Positions 1-8,587 of a DNA stretch of 64,000 nucleotides are shown in pieces. The stretch comes from Candidatus Poribacteria bacterium (lineage in GTDB: Bacteria > Poribacteria > WGA-4E > JAJDTR01), in assembly GCA_028820655.1 (NCBI GenBank), contig JAPPIK010000056.1:399880-463879 (forward strand), written 5' to 3'. The notes under the pieces are model-generated. The model was not told where the DNA came from, searched no databases, and saw only the letters and a list, made by a program, of their open reading frames with translations. A program made the position numbers and the translations under genes. Positions within the stretch are counted from its first letter, which is position 1; every line of letters begins with the position of its first letter.

Positions 1-705
1 CATTTGAACTCTTAAAGTACTCAAATAAAGGAAAAAACCGATCAGCGAGAAATAGTAGATGAGATCTCGAGAATCAAGTACACCTCGCAGCAGACTGCTG
101 AAATGCGTTCCCAGCCCCAGATAGCTGAAAACGGAAGCCAACCACGCACTGCCGATGTTGAATAACACAATATCTTCACCGATGATGAGCAGTACAAAAC
201 ACAATCCGATTCCCACTATGAAACTGATGATTTGATTCTCCGTCAATGTGGAAGCAAACAACCCTATGGAAAGGTAGGCTGCTCCCATAAGCAGCAAGCC
301 GATGTACCCGCAAATGATGGGCCCCCCGTCCGGATCACCAAGTGCCGCGACCGCGATCGGGAGTGAGAGCGACAGAAGGATGGTTACACCGAGCAAGGCG
401 AAACTCGCCAAGTATTTTCCGAGAACTACCTCGTAGTCCTTGATCGGAAGCGTCATCAAGATCTCAACCGTGCCCAGTTTGCGCTCCTCCGCCCATAGTT
501 TCATCGTGACGGCAGGAACAAAAAAGAGATACAACCAAGGCATGACGGTAAAGAATCCGCGCATGTTCGCTTGGTTAATGATGAAAAAGCCGCGGAAGAA
601 AAACCACGCGGAAAGGACGAGGAAGAACGTTATAAAGATGTACGCGATTGGCGAGTTAAAGTAACTCCTAAATTCTTTCTTGAAAATTGCCGCAATGTTG
701 TTCAT
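1..705 (-). CDS. ABC-2 type transporter permease, GldF-like (3' end cut by window edge)
   Basis: Membrane subunit of an ABC exporter that works with the ATPase encoded just upstream. The reading frame starts at an ATG at 705 and stays open to base 1, giving 235 codons. GldF-type permeases are about 240 residues, so only the last few codons are probably missing. The protein opens with a cytoplasmic start (MNNIAAIFKKEFRSYFNSP), then has about six hydrophobic segments and the family-typical motif FFVPAVTMKLWAEERKLGT followed by EILMTLP. The start lies 6 bp after the ATPase stop, so the two are co-transcribed and probably translationally coupled. In gliding-motility type loci a GldG-like protein usually follows; here that would be beyond the left edge. 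Substrate unknown. Confidence 0.8.
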   Translation of the reverse strand, partial: MNNIAAIFKKEFRSYFNSPIAYIFITFFLVLSAWFFFRGFFIINQANMRGFFTVMPWLYLFFVPAVTMKLWAEERKLGTVEILMTLPIKDYEVVLGKYLASFALLGVTILLSLSLPIAVAALGDPDGGPIICGYIGLLLMGAAYLSIGLFASTLTENQIISFIVGIGLCFVLLIIGEDIVLFNIGSAWLASVFSYLGLGTHFSSLLRGVLDSRDLIYYFSLIGFFLYLSTLRVQM

Positions 706-711
706 AATCGG

Positions 712-1665
712 TTAAGCTGCCACCTCCCTATTATCAGATTCACCCGTCAGTTCAAGGAACACATCCTCCAAGCTAACCGATTCTTGGCGCAACTCCGTTA
801 AACTCCAGCCGTTCTGAACCACAAATTGGAACAGTTCCTCGGCAGCGTTCTTTCCCTTATCCGAAGTGATTCGGTAACTTAACAATCCATCAACCGTGTT
901 CACGCGGTCAAATTCGTTCACAAAATTCAATTCCTGAAGTTTCGACTCAATTTCTTCCGCAGGTCCGCGAATGGTGATATCCACCACCTCTCCCCCTTTT
1001 GCGCGATCCGCGAGACTCTCCGGGGTGCCGTTGGCGACTATCTTCCCGTCATTGATTATCAGAATTCGGCTGCACGTCGCCGATACTTCGGGCAGAATAT
1101 GCGTGCTAAAGATGATCATCTTTTCTTTGCCGATGTCCTTGATGAGATTGCGAATCTCGATAATTTGATTGGGGTCCAAGCCGGAGGTGGGTTCGTCCAT
1201 GATAAGGATTGGCGGGTCATGAATGAGGCTTTGCGCCAAGCCCAATCGTTGACGAAATCCCTTTGACAACTCGCCCACATCTTTCTGGATGACACTTTCG
1301 AGACCGCAAATATCTATGACCTCTTTCGTCCGTTGCTGCCGTTGGCTCTTGGGAATGTCACGAATCTGCGCGATGAATTTGAGGTAGTCTATCACGCCCA
1401 TGTCCGTATAGAGCGGGGCGCTTTCCGGCAAATACCCGATTCGTTTTCGCACTTCGACCGATTCGTCGAATACATCATATCCGTCAACCGTAGCGTTCCC
1501 CTCGTCGGCGGAAAGATAACAGGTTAGCACTCGCATGGTCGTCGTCTTGCCGGCGCCGTTTGGACCAAGAAAACCCAAAACCTCCCCGGCTTTGGCGTTG
1601 AAAGAGACATTGTCTACGGCAACGGTAGCGCCATAGCGTTTCGTAAGATTCTTGACTTCAATCAT
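712..1665 (-). CDS. ABC transporter ATP-binding protein, GldA-like
   Basis: Energises the permease encoded immediately downstream on the same strand. The 317 residues show Walker A (GPNGAGKT, residues 34-41), the signature motif LSKGFRQR near 133, Walker B ILIMDEPTSGLD near 154-165 and a switch His in FSTHIL. After the roughly 220-residue nucleotide-binding domain there is a C-terminal extension of about 95 residues, as is usual for GldA/NatA/CcmA-type export ATPases. The start is supported by AGGAG 9 bp upstream of the ATG. It is divergent from the thiC block; both promoters must lie in 1666-2050. The transported substrate cannot be read from sequence. Confidence 0.9.
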   Translation of the reverse strand: MIEVKNLTKRYGATVAVDNVSFNAKAGEVLGFLGPNGAGKTTTMRVLTCYLSADEGNATVDGYDVFDESVEVRKRIGYLPESAPLYTDMGVIDYLKFIAQIRDIPKSQRQQRTKEVIDICGLESVIQKDVGELSKGFRQRLGLAQSLIHDPPILIMDEPTSGLDPNQIIEIRNLIKDIGKEKMIIFSTHILPEVSATCSRILIINDGKIVANGTPESLADRAKGGEVVDITIRGPAEEIESKLQELNFVNEFDRVNTVDGLLSYRITSDKGKNAAEELFQFVVQNGWSLTELRQESVSLEDVFLELTGESDNREVAA

Positions 1666-2054
1666 GTCGATTGACTCCTACACGATTTGGGACTAATGTG
1701 AAGATTTGATGAAACAATTCTATCGTGGATGTTGGATGGTTATCCATGGGCGCGGCAATGGTTAACGATGGTCCGCTATAAAAATGGTATCATCTGACCG
1801 AAAATAGCGTCAAGGTAAAATAACGTTTTTGCTTGACTTTTCGCTTACAGTTACTGTACGATTATCGTGTTTAGTGATCAACTAACGTGGATGGCGCGGC
1901 CCCACCATGTTTTGCGTGGATATATAGGCGAATCTTGTTGGTTAGAGCCGAAGAAAAGAGAGGAATCGGCGTCACGAGATTAAAGCACATAGTGTAAAAT
2001 GGGGGAAAATTTTAAGTCCATATTTTTAGGAATCGGACGCAAGAGAATATAACT
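1666..2054. other. Divergent intergenic region, no gene seen
   Basis: About 390 bp between the minus-strand ABC operon and the TPP riboswitch. I see no coding sequence with a credible start. It is AT-rich around 1780-1880 and should hold promoters for both directions. The only hexamer pair I would point to is the one annotated at 1833-1862. Confidence 0.6.
1833..1862 (+). promoter_or_regulatory. Candidate sigma-70 promoter for the thiC leader
   Basis: TTGACT (1833-1838) is followed after 18 nt by TACGAT (1857-1862), with TG directly before the -10 box. A start near 1870 would give a leader of about 185 nt before the TPP aptamer, which is long, so a closer promoter cannot be excluded. Confidence 0.3.
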
Positions 2055-2150
2055 CACAACCGTTGGGGGTGCTTTTGAGCCAATTCAAGAGCTGAGAACA
2101 CACCCTTTGAACCTGACCTGGATTATACCAGCGTAGGAAGACACAAGTTG
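2055..2150 (+). promoter_or_regulatory. TPP riboswitch (THI element) upstream of thiC
   Basis: All conserved THI-box blocks are present in order: GGGGGTGC (2065-2072), GCTGAGA (2091-2097), ACCCTTTGAACCTGA (2102-2115) and CTGGATTATACCAGCGTAG (2118-2136). The outer helix can form between CAAC (2057-2060) and GTTG (2147-2150). The element binds thiamin pyrophosphate and switches off expression when it is abundant. Its position 200 bp before thiC, with a terminator between, indicates transcriptional control of thiC and probably thiO-thiS. Confidence 0.95.
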
Positions 2151-2200
2151 ACGAAATGAAAGCCGGTTCGCACGTCTTTATATCGGGTTTTCGTTTCAGA

Positions 2201-2236
2201 GAGCCGCTCTCCATCGCTGGGAGGCGGCTTTTTTTA
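2201..2236 (+). terminator. Intrinsic terminator of the TPP attenuator
   Basis: GCCGCTCTCC (2203-2212) and GGGAGGCGGC (2219-2228) form a GC-rich stem with two wobbles and one mismatch, followed directly by seven T residues (2229-2235). Lying between aptamer and thiC, it is the expected expression platform: TPP binding favours it and stops transcription. Confidence 0.85.
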
Positions 2237-2337
2237 TGATTTTAAAATTGGATGATTTTGACATATCGGATTGGGCTCAATTTCCTTTTGGCGCCAAATT
2301 GGATTGAGCTTACTATCACAGGCTTAGCCTTAGTTAG

Positions 2338-4287
<1,950 letters not shown>

Positions 4288-4511
4288 ACGGTGCACGATT
4301 GAAGGGGGGAAGACGGGAAGCGAGCATGTTATTCGTTGCAGTCGCTCGGATCGCTACCGGGTGGTTGGTAAATCAAGCTAGTAGTGGATCACTATTGATC
4401 ATTGGAGCGAACAGTGACTGCCATAACACGTACTACTCCCGATTCCTCGACTTGATTCCTCAATATTCTCCCGGTTAATCGCATTGCGCACCTCAAAGAC
4501 TTGCTTAATTC

Positions 4512-5663
4512 GTGTTTATGCGGGGTTCGAAGGAAAGTGTCGTCATCATTGGCGGCGGGATAATTGGGCTGGGCATTGGCTGGCAGCTTGCCAAATCGGG
4601 ATGTGAAGTCACAATCTACGAGCGTGACCGCGCCGGACGCGCGGCGTCGTGGGCAGCTGCGGGCATGCTTGCGCCGATCGCCGAAGTTCATTTCGAGGAG
4701 CGGGAGCTGCTTGAACTTGGCAGCGCCAGCCTTCGACTCTATCCGGAGTGGGTGCGAGAGCTGGAATCCGACACCCAGATGAGCGTGGGATTCCGCCAAG
4801 AAGGAACGCTCATCGTGGGCGTCGACCGAGATGATGCCGGATTGCTCCAACACTTTTTCGATTCACAAAGGCTCTTGGGACTCAATGCGGAATGGCTCAC
4901 AGGCGCGGAAGCACGCGACATTGAACCACTCTTGTCGCCGCAAATCACAGCCGCCATCTCCTGTGAAGACGACCATCAGGTTGATAATCGACTGATGGTG
5001 AGTGCCTTGATGACCGCTTTTCGAATTGCGGGCGGGACGCTTTCCGAGGGCACTCCCGTCTCGAAAATCGAGGTCCAAAACGGAAAGGCGCGAGGTGTCC
5101 GGATTAAGGATAGGCTGCACGAAGCTGATGTGATTGTTCTCGCCGCCGGATGCTGGTCCGCCGACATCGAAGGGTTACCCGATCCGATTGCACCGCCCGT
5201 TCGACCCGTCAAAGGACAGATGATGGCTTTGCAGATGGAAGCGGGCATCACAACACAAAAGGTGATTCGCACCCCGCGAGCGAAATACAATACAAACGCC
5301 TACCTTGTGCCCAAAGCAAATGGACGACTGATTGTGGGCGCGACCAGCGAGGAGATGGGATTCGACACTCGACTCACCGCGGGCGGGTTGTTTGAACTGC
5401 TCCGCAGCGCTTGGGAAGCAGTGCCGGGAATTTACGACCTCCCTGTTTTGGAGACGTGGGCAGGGCTGCGTCCCGGCAGTCGGGACAATGCGCCGATCCT
5501 CGGCAAAACCTCTGTTGAGAATCTGATAATGGCTACCGGACACTATCGGAACGGCATCCTTCTCACGCCGGTCACGGCGCGTGAAATCTCCTCTCTCATC
5601 CTGACCGGAGTTTCCACCCAAGCCATAGCGCCGTTTCCGTTGTCTCGGTTTCAAATCGGATAA
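4512..5663 (+). CDS. thiO: Glycine oxidase ThiO
   Basis: FAD-dependent amine oxidase that turns glycine into dehydroglycine (glycine imine), the C-N unit for the thiazole ring. The N-terminus carries the dinucleotide-binding fold VVIIGGGIIGLGIGWQLA followed by an acidic strand end (YERD). The C-terminus has the family block WAGLRPGSRDNAPILG and ATGHYRNGILLTP. Length 383 is slightly above the usual 365-375. Translation may start at this GTG or at the ATG six bases later (4518); neither has a strong Shine-Dalgarno. Placement between thiC and thiS supports ThiO over a generic D-amino-acid oxidase. Confidence 0.9.
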   Translation: MFMRGSKESVVIIGGGIIGLGIGWQLAKSGCEVTIYERDRAGRAASWAAAGMLAPIAEVHFEERELLELGSASLRLYPEWVRELESDTQMSVGFRQEGTLIVGVDRDDAGLLQHFFDSQRLLGLNAEWLTGAEARDIEPLLSPQITAAISCEDDHQVDNRLMVSALMTAFRIAGGTLSEGTPVSKIEVQNGKARGVRIKDRLHEADVIVLAAGCWSADIEGLPDPIAPPVRPVKGQMMALQMEAGITTQKVIRTPRAKYNTNAYLVPKANGRLIVGATSEEMGFDTRLTAGGLFELLRSAWEAVPGIYDLPVLETWAGLRPGSRDNAPILGKTSVENLIMATGHYRNGILLTPVTAREISSLILTGVSTQAIAPFPLSRFQIG

Positions 5664-5688
5664 CGGGGCGCTGTGAGGGAACTAACCG

Positions 5689-5895
5689 ATGGACATACGA
5701 ATCAATGGCGAAACCAAATGCGTTCAGCAAGGCTTGACGGTGCAGCAACTGCTGCTGGAAATGAGTATTGATCCGTCACAGCCCGGAATCGCCGTCGCGC
5801 TCGACCTTGAAGTGATTCCAAGAAAGCGGTGGGGTGAGTTGCAGATCCCGCCTACCAGCGAGATTGAAATTATCCACGCTGTCCAAGGAGGTTAG
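5689..5895 (+). CDS. thiS: Sulfur carrier protein ThiS
   Basis: Ubiquitin-like sulfur carrier of 68 residues. It would be adenylated and thiocarboxylated at its C-terminal Gly-Gly (ends AVQGG) and deliver sulfur to thiazole synthase ThiG. The block IAVALDLEVIPRKRW matches the family core. It follows thiO by 25 bp and should share its transcript. ThiG and ThiF, its partners, are not in the window. Confidence 0.95.
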   Translation: MDIRINGETKCVQQGLTVQQLLLEMSIDPSQPGIAVALDLEVIPRKRWGELQIPPTSEIEIIHAVQGG

Positions 5896-6127
5896 CTCGT
5901 CGATTCCGTAGATTCCTATGGTATTGCCGCACATAAGCATTAAGAGTGAGTTCAATCTTTCCGTACAATCACGTTACAAACTCCCTTCCCAATAACGATT
6001 ATCCCTATCCAAAATCACGTTGGTTGGATGCTCCCGAGGATGCTTCTGAACCCTCGCGTACAACCTTTCTGCGTCTTGAATACGCGCCTTATCGAAAAAC
6101 TTTGGACAGATTTCTGAGGAGAGAACA

Positions 6128-7144
6128 TTGACCCACAAACGACACCTCTTTCTCGCATTTTCCGCACTCATTTGTGTTTTTCTCACCGGAGTTGTGGGTT
6201 ACACAATCACTGAGCAGAATCATGCTCCCGATAAGTGGTCCGTATTCGACTCCATTTTTATGACGGTCATCACGTTGACTACCGTGGGATACGACGATGG
6301 AAAAATGTCCGAATCCGGCAGGGTTTTCACGGTGTTTTTGTTAATTGGAGGGTTCGGAGTTTGCGCGTACAGCATTAGCTCCGCAACCGCTTTTATTATA
6401 GAGGGGCAACTGCATGAAATTTTTCGGAGAAGAAAGATGAGAAACTCGATTGACAGACTATCGAATCACTACATTATCTGCGGATTGGGAGACACGGGCG
6501 TCCATTCGCTTGATGAGTTGCTTCAGATGGAGGTCGAATTCGTTGGCATTGAGCGCGAGGATTCCAGAATCGCACAACTGCTAGAGACCAGGGATTTCCT
6601 GTACGTTGCCGGCGATGCCACGGACGATGAAGTGCTCCACCGCGCCGGCGTTGATCGTGCGCGCGGATTGATTTCGAGCCTCTCCAGAGATCAGGACAAC
6701 CTGTTCACCGTCCTGTCCGCAAAGCAACTGAATCCGAATTTGCGGGTTGTGTCCAAGGCGGTCGAGGACAACTCACCCCCTAAACTGTTGAAAGCGGGGG
6801 CTGCGGATGTCGTTTTGGCGGATCAGATTGGTGGAGTGAGATTGGCGTCTCGCGTCATGCGGCCCGACGTGGTCGATCTACTGGATATCATGATTAAGCA
6901 CCAAGAAGCCACGCGATTCACCCAATCCGTGATCCGGAAAAACTCTCGGTTAATCGGATTGACACTTGATGAGGCAAATATTCAGGATCGAACCGGCTTG
7001 GTCACGGTTGCGATAAGGAACCGGAATGGTAGGTTTGAATATAACCCGCCCGCCGATTGGGCACTGGAACAAGGCGATGCGTTCATCGTCATCGCGGACA
7101 ATGAACGCCTACAGAAGCTTCACGAACTTACGGGGGACACGTAG
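6128..7144 (+). CDS. Two-TM potassium channel with RCK (TrkA-N/TrkA-C) domains
   Basis: Inner-membrane K+ channel subunit gated by a cytoplasmic ligand-binding ring. TM1 spans about residues 7-27, the pore loop and filter TTVGYDD lie at 51-57, and TM2 at about 70-92. An RCK Rossmann domain begins at YIICGLGDTG, followed by a TrkA-C domain near the end (TGLVTVAIRNRNG). The filter reads GYDD where most channels have GYGD. The start is a TTG preceded by GAGGAGAG; an upstream 61-codon frame overlaps it and is probably not real. The thiS gene ends 230 bp upstream; no functional link to it is apparent. Confidence 0.9.
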   Translation: MTHKRHLFLAFSALICVFLTGVVGYTITEQNHAPDKWSVFDSIFMTVITLTTVGYDDGKMSESGRVFTVFLLIGGFGVCAYSISSATAFIIEGQLHEIFRRRKMRNSIDRLSNHYIICGLGDTGVHSLDELLQMEVEFVGIEREDSRIAQLLETRDFLYVAGDATDDEVLHRAGVDRARGLISSLSRDQDNLFTVLSAKQLNPNLRVVSKAVEDNSPPKLLKAGAADVVLADQIGGVRLASRVMRPDVVDLLDIMIKHQEATRFTQSVIRKNSRLIGLTLDEANIQDRTGLVTVAIRNRNGRFEYNPPADWALEQGDAFIVIADNERLQKLHELTGDT

Positions 7145-7146
7145 GA

Positions 7147-7197
7147 ACGGAAGGATGGAAGAGAGGAAGGTTGGAAAGCTGGAAAGAAGGTAGGAGG
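7147..7197 (+). repeat. GGAAGnnn period-8 purine tract, copy 1
   Basis: Six units with an exact 8-bp period start at 7149, 7157, 7165, 7173, 7181 and 7189. Each begins GGAAG or GGAAA (the last only GG) and is followed by three variable bases. It sits just after the potassium-channel stop. The same pattern recurs at 16498-16568 and, inverted, at 27333-27361. Confidence 0.75.
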
Positions 7198-7268
7198 TGT
7201 GTACCGTTTCGTTTGAATAGTAGTCATAGAGTGAAATAATTGCTTCTTTAGGGCTTACGTAGTTGAAC

Positions 7269-7299
7269 ACCCGGTAGGAGCGATCTCCGAATCGCGACC
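7269..7299 (+). repeat. Interspersed hairpin repeat, copy 1
   Basis: ACCCGGTAGGAGCGATCT continuing CCGAATCGCGAC; the same string occurs again at 15574-15604. It contains a GCGAT/ATCGC stem with a 6-nt loop. It lies in the gap before the WYL regulator. A second exact copy 8.3 kb away makes it a dispersed repeat rather than chance. Confidence 0.8.
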
Positions 7300-7407
7300 T
7301 TTTGTTGCCTCGTAAGTCCCATCCTAGCTTGAGCGAATTACGGCTCGCCGTGCTTAATGAGAACCTGCCCGTTCCACTCTTCCCAGTCTTTGGAAGAACA
7401 GACGCAA

Positions 7408-8400
7408 ATGTATCGAACTTACCAGATGGCACGGGTTCTCAAAGTCGCAAGCCGAATCCACCACCAACCCCGCCGATGGACGCGCCCCCGCCTTGCGGAT
7501 ACCCTAGGCGTGGACAAAGCAACCATCCAACGCGACATTGACCTCTTGCGCGAAATGGGAATTCAGATTGTAGCCCGGGGGAAACAGGGATACGAAATGA
7601 ATTCCGACGTTTTTCTTCCCGCCCTCAATCTTGATTTCGAGGAAGCCCTCGCTCTGATTACCGCGGCAAGTGTCTATAAAGCAAATGAAGGACAGCAAAC
7701 AAAAGATGCGTTGGACAATGCGATCGCGAAAATCGCGATAGGTTTACCCAAAAGCACCCAGCGCGTGCTGCGACAGATTGCTCCACAAATTGACATCCCG
7801 GATTCTCAGGTGAGCGAACCCGATGAAATTCAGTCGCACCGGAAAACGCTGTACGAGGCAATTCGTCAAAGGCTCAGAGTCACCATCACATATGACTCCT
7901 TCAGCCGCGGCAAACGCACCCGTCATCGTATTTCCCCCTATGCCGTTATATTTCGCAAACACGCCTGGTACGTCATTGGGCATTCCGAAACCAGAGGGCG
8001 CGTATTAACCTTCCGCATCAACCGCATCCACCATCTCTCCATCTCGCACTCCCCCTACACCATTCCCGATGACTTTTCCGTCCAAAAATACCTCGAAAAA
8101 AGCTGGGATGTCATGCTCGGCGCCGAGACGCGCGTCGTTATCAGATTCGCGCCGCGCATTGCGCCGTTGATTCGGGAAGTACGCTGGCACCCAACCCAAC
8201 AACTGTGCCCAATGCCCGATGGCTCGCTTCACTTTGAAGTCACCGTTGCCGGTTTGCGCGAGATTTCGTGGTGGGTAATGACATGGGGAGATGAAGCGGA
8301 AGTTCTTGAACCGAAAGAATTGCGGGAGCACGTGGCGGAGGCGGCAGAGAGGATGGTCGAGGTGTATCGAAACAAGTCTCGCAATCAACCACATACTTGA
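7408..8400 (+). CDS. WYL-domain transcriptional regulator of the CRISPR locus
   Basis: DNA-binding regulator with an N-terminal winged helix (PRLADTLGVDKATIQRDIDL near residues 30-50) and a C-terminal WYL domain (RLRVTITYDSFSRG, then RHRISPYAVIFRKHAWYVIG), plus a WCX-like C-terminal part. I chose the ATG at 7408 because the fold begins there (MYRTYQMARVLK). The frame also extends to 7357, but that adds an unlikely tail. It is the first gene of the CRISPR block and ends 187 bp before cas10d on the same strand. WYL proteins are known transcriptional regulators of several CRISPR-Cas loci, so control of cas10d onward is a reasonable inference, with nucleic-acid or nucleotide ligand sensing as the likely input. 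Confidence 0.88.
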   Translation: MYRTYQMARVLKVASRIHHQPRRWTRPRLADTLGVDKATIQRDIDLLREMGIQIVARGKQGYEMNSDVFLPALNLDFEEALALITAASVYKANEGQQTKDALDNAIAKIAIGLPKSTQRVLRQIAPQIDIPDSQVSEPDEIQSHRKTLYEAIRQRLRVTITYDSFSRGKRTRHRISPYAVIFRKHAWYVIGHSETRGRVLTFRINRIHHLSISHSPYTIPDDFSVQKYLEKSWDVMLGAETRVVIRFAPRIAPLIREVRWHPTQQLCPMPDGSLHFEVTVAGLREISWWVMTWGDEAEVLEPKELREHVAEAAERMVEVYRNKSRNQPHT

Positions 8401-8437
8401 AATAGACGAAAAAAAGCAGAACCTACATCGGCCGCCA

Positions 8438-8454
8438 AGGACGGGTTCGGTCCT
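8438..8454 (+). promoter_or_regulatory. Small inverted repeat between WYL gene and cas10d
   Basis: AGGAC and GTCCT flank a 7-nt centre. A wider pair GGGTT (8443-8447) and AACCC (8469-8473) overlaps it. No T-run follows, so it is not a classic terminator. It could be an operator for the WYL protein; this is speculative. Confidence 0.25.
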
Positions 8455-8545
8455 GCAACCTATATTGTAACCCTCAATCACAGACCTGTCAAAGCAATTC
8501 CACAATGTTTTTTCTACCAGTTGCAGGTTTGTACGACTATTCACA

Positions 8546-8554
8546 TGTTACAAT
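8546..8554 (+). promoter_or_regulatory. Candidate extended -10 promoter of the cas operon
   Basis: TGTTACAAT fits an extended -10 (TGn plus TACAAT) 33 bp before the cas10d start. No good -35 hexamer lies at the proper distance, as is normal for extended -10 promoters. It would place the mRNA start close to the AAGGAGAT ribosome site. Confidence 0.35.
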
Positions 8555-8587
8555 CTTTACCGACTGACAAAATCGGAAGGAGATAGC

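Noticed and set aside
440-801. Two plus-strand frames at the left end
   Set aside because: They lie antisense to the ABC permease and ATPase, which have clear family motifs.
5946-6131. 61-codon frame before the potassium channel
   Set aside because: No ribosome site, overlaps the channel start and has no recognisable features.
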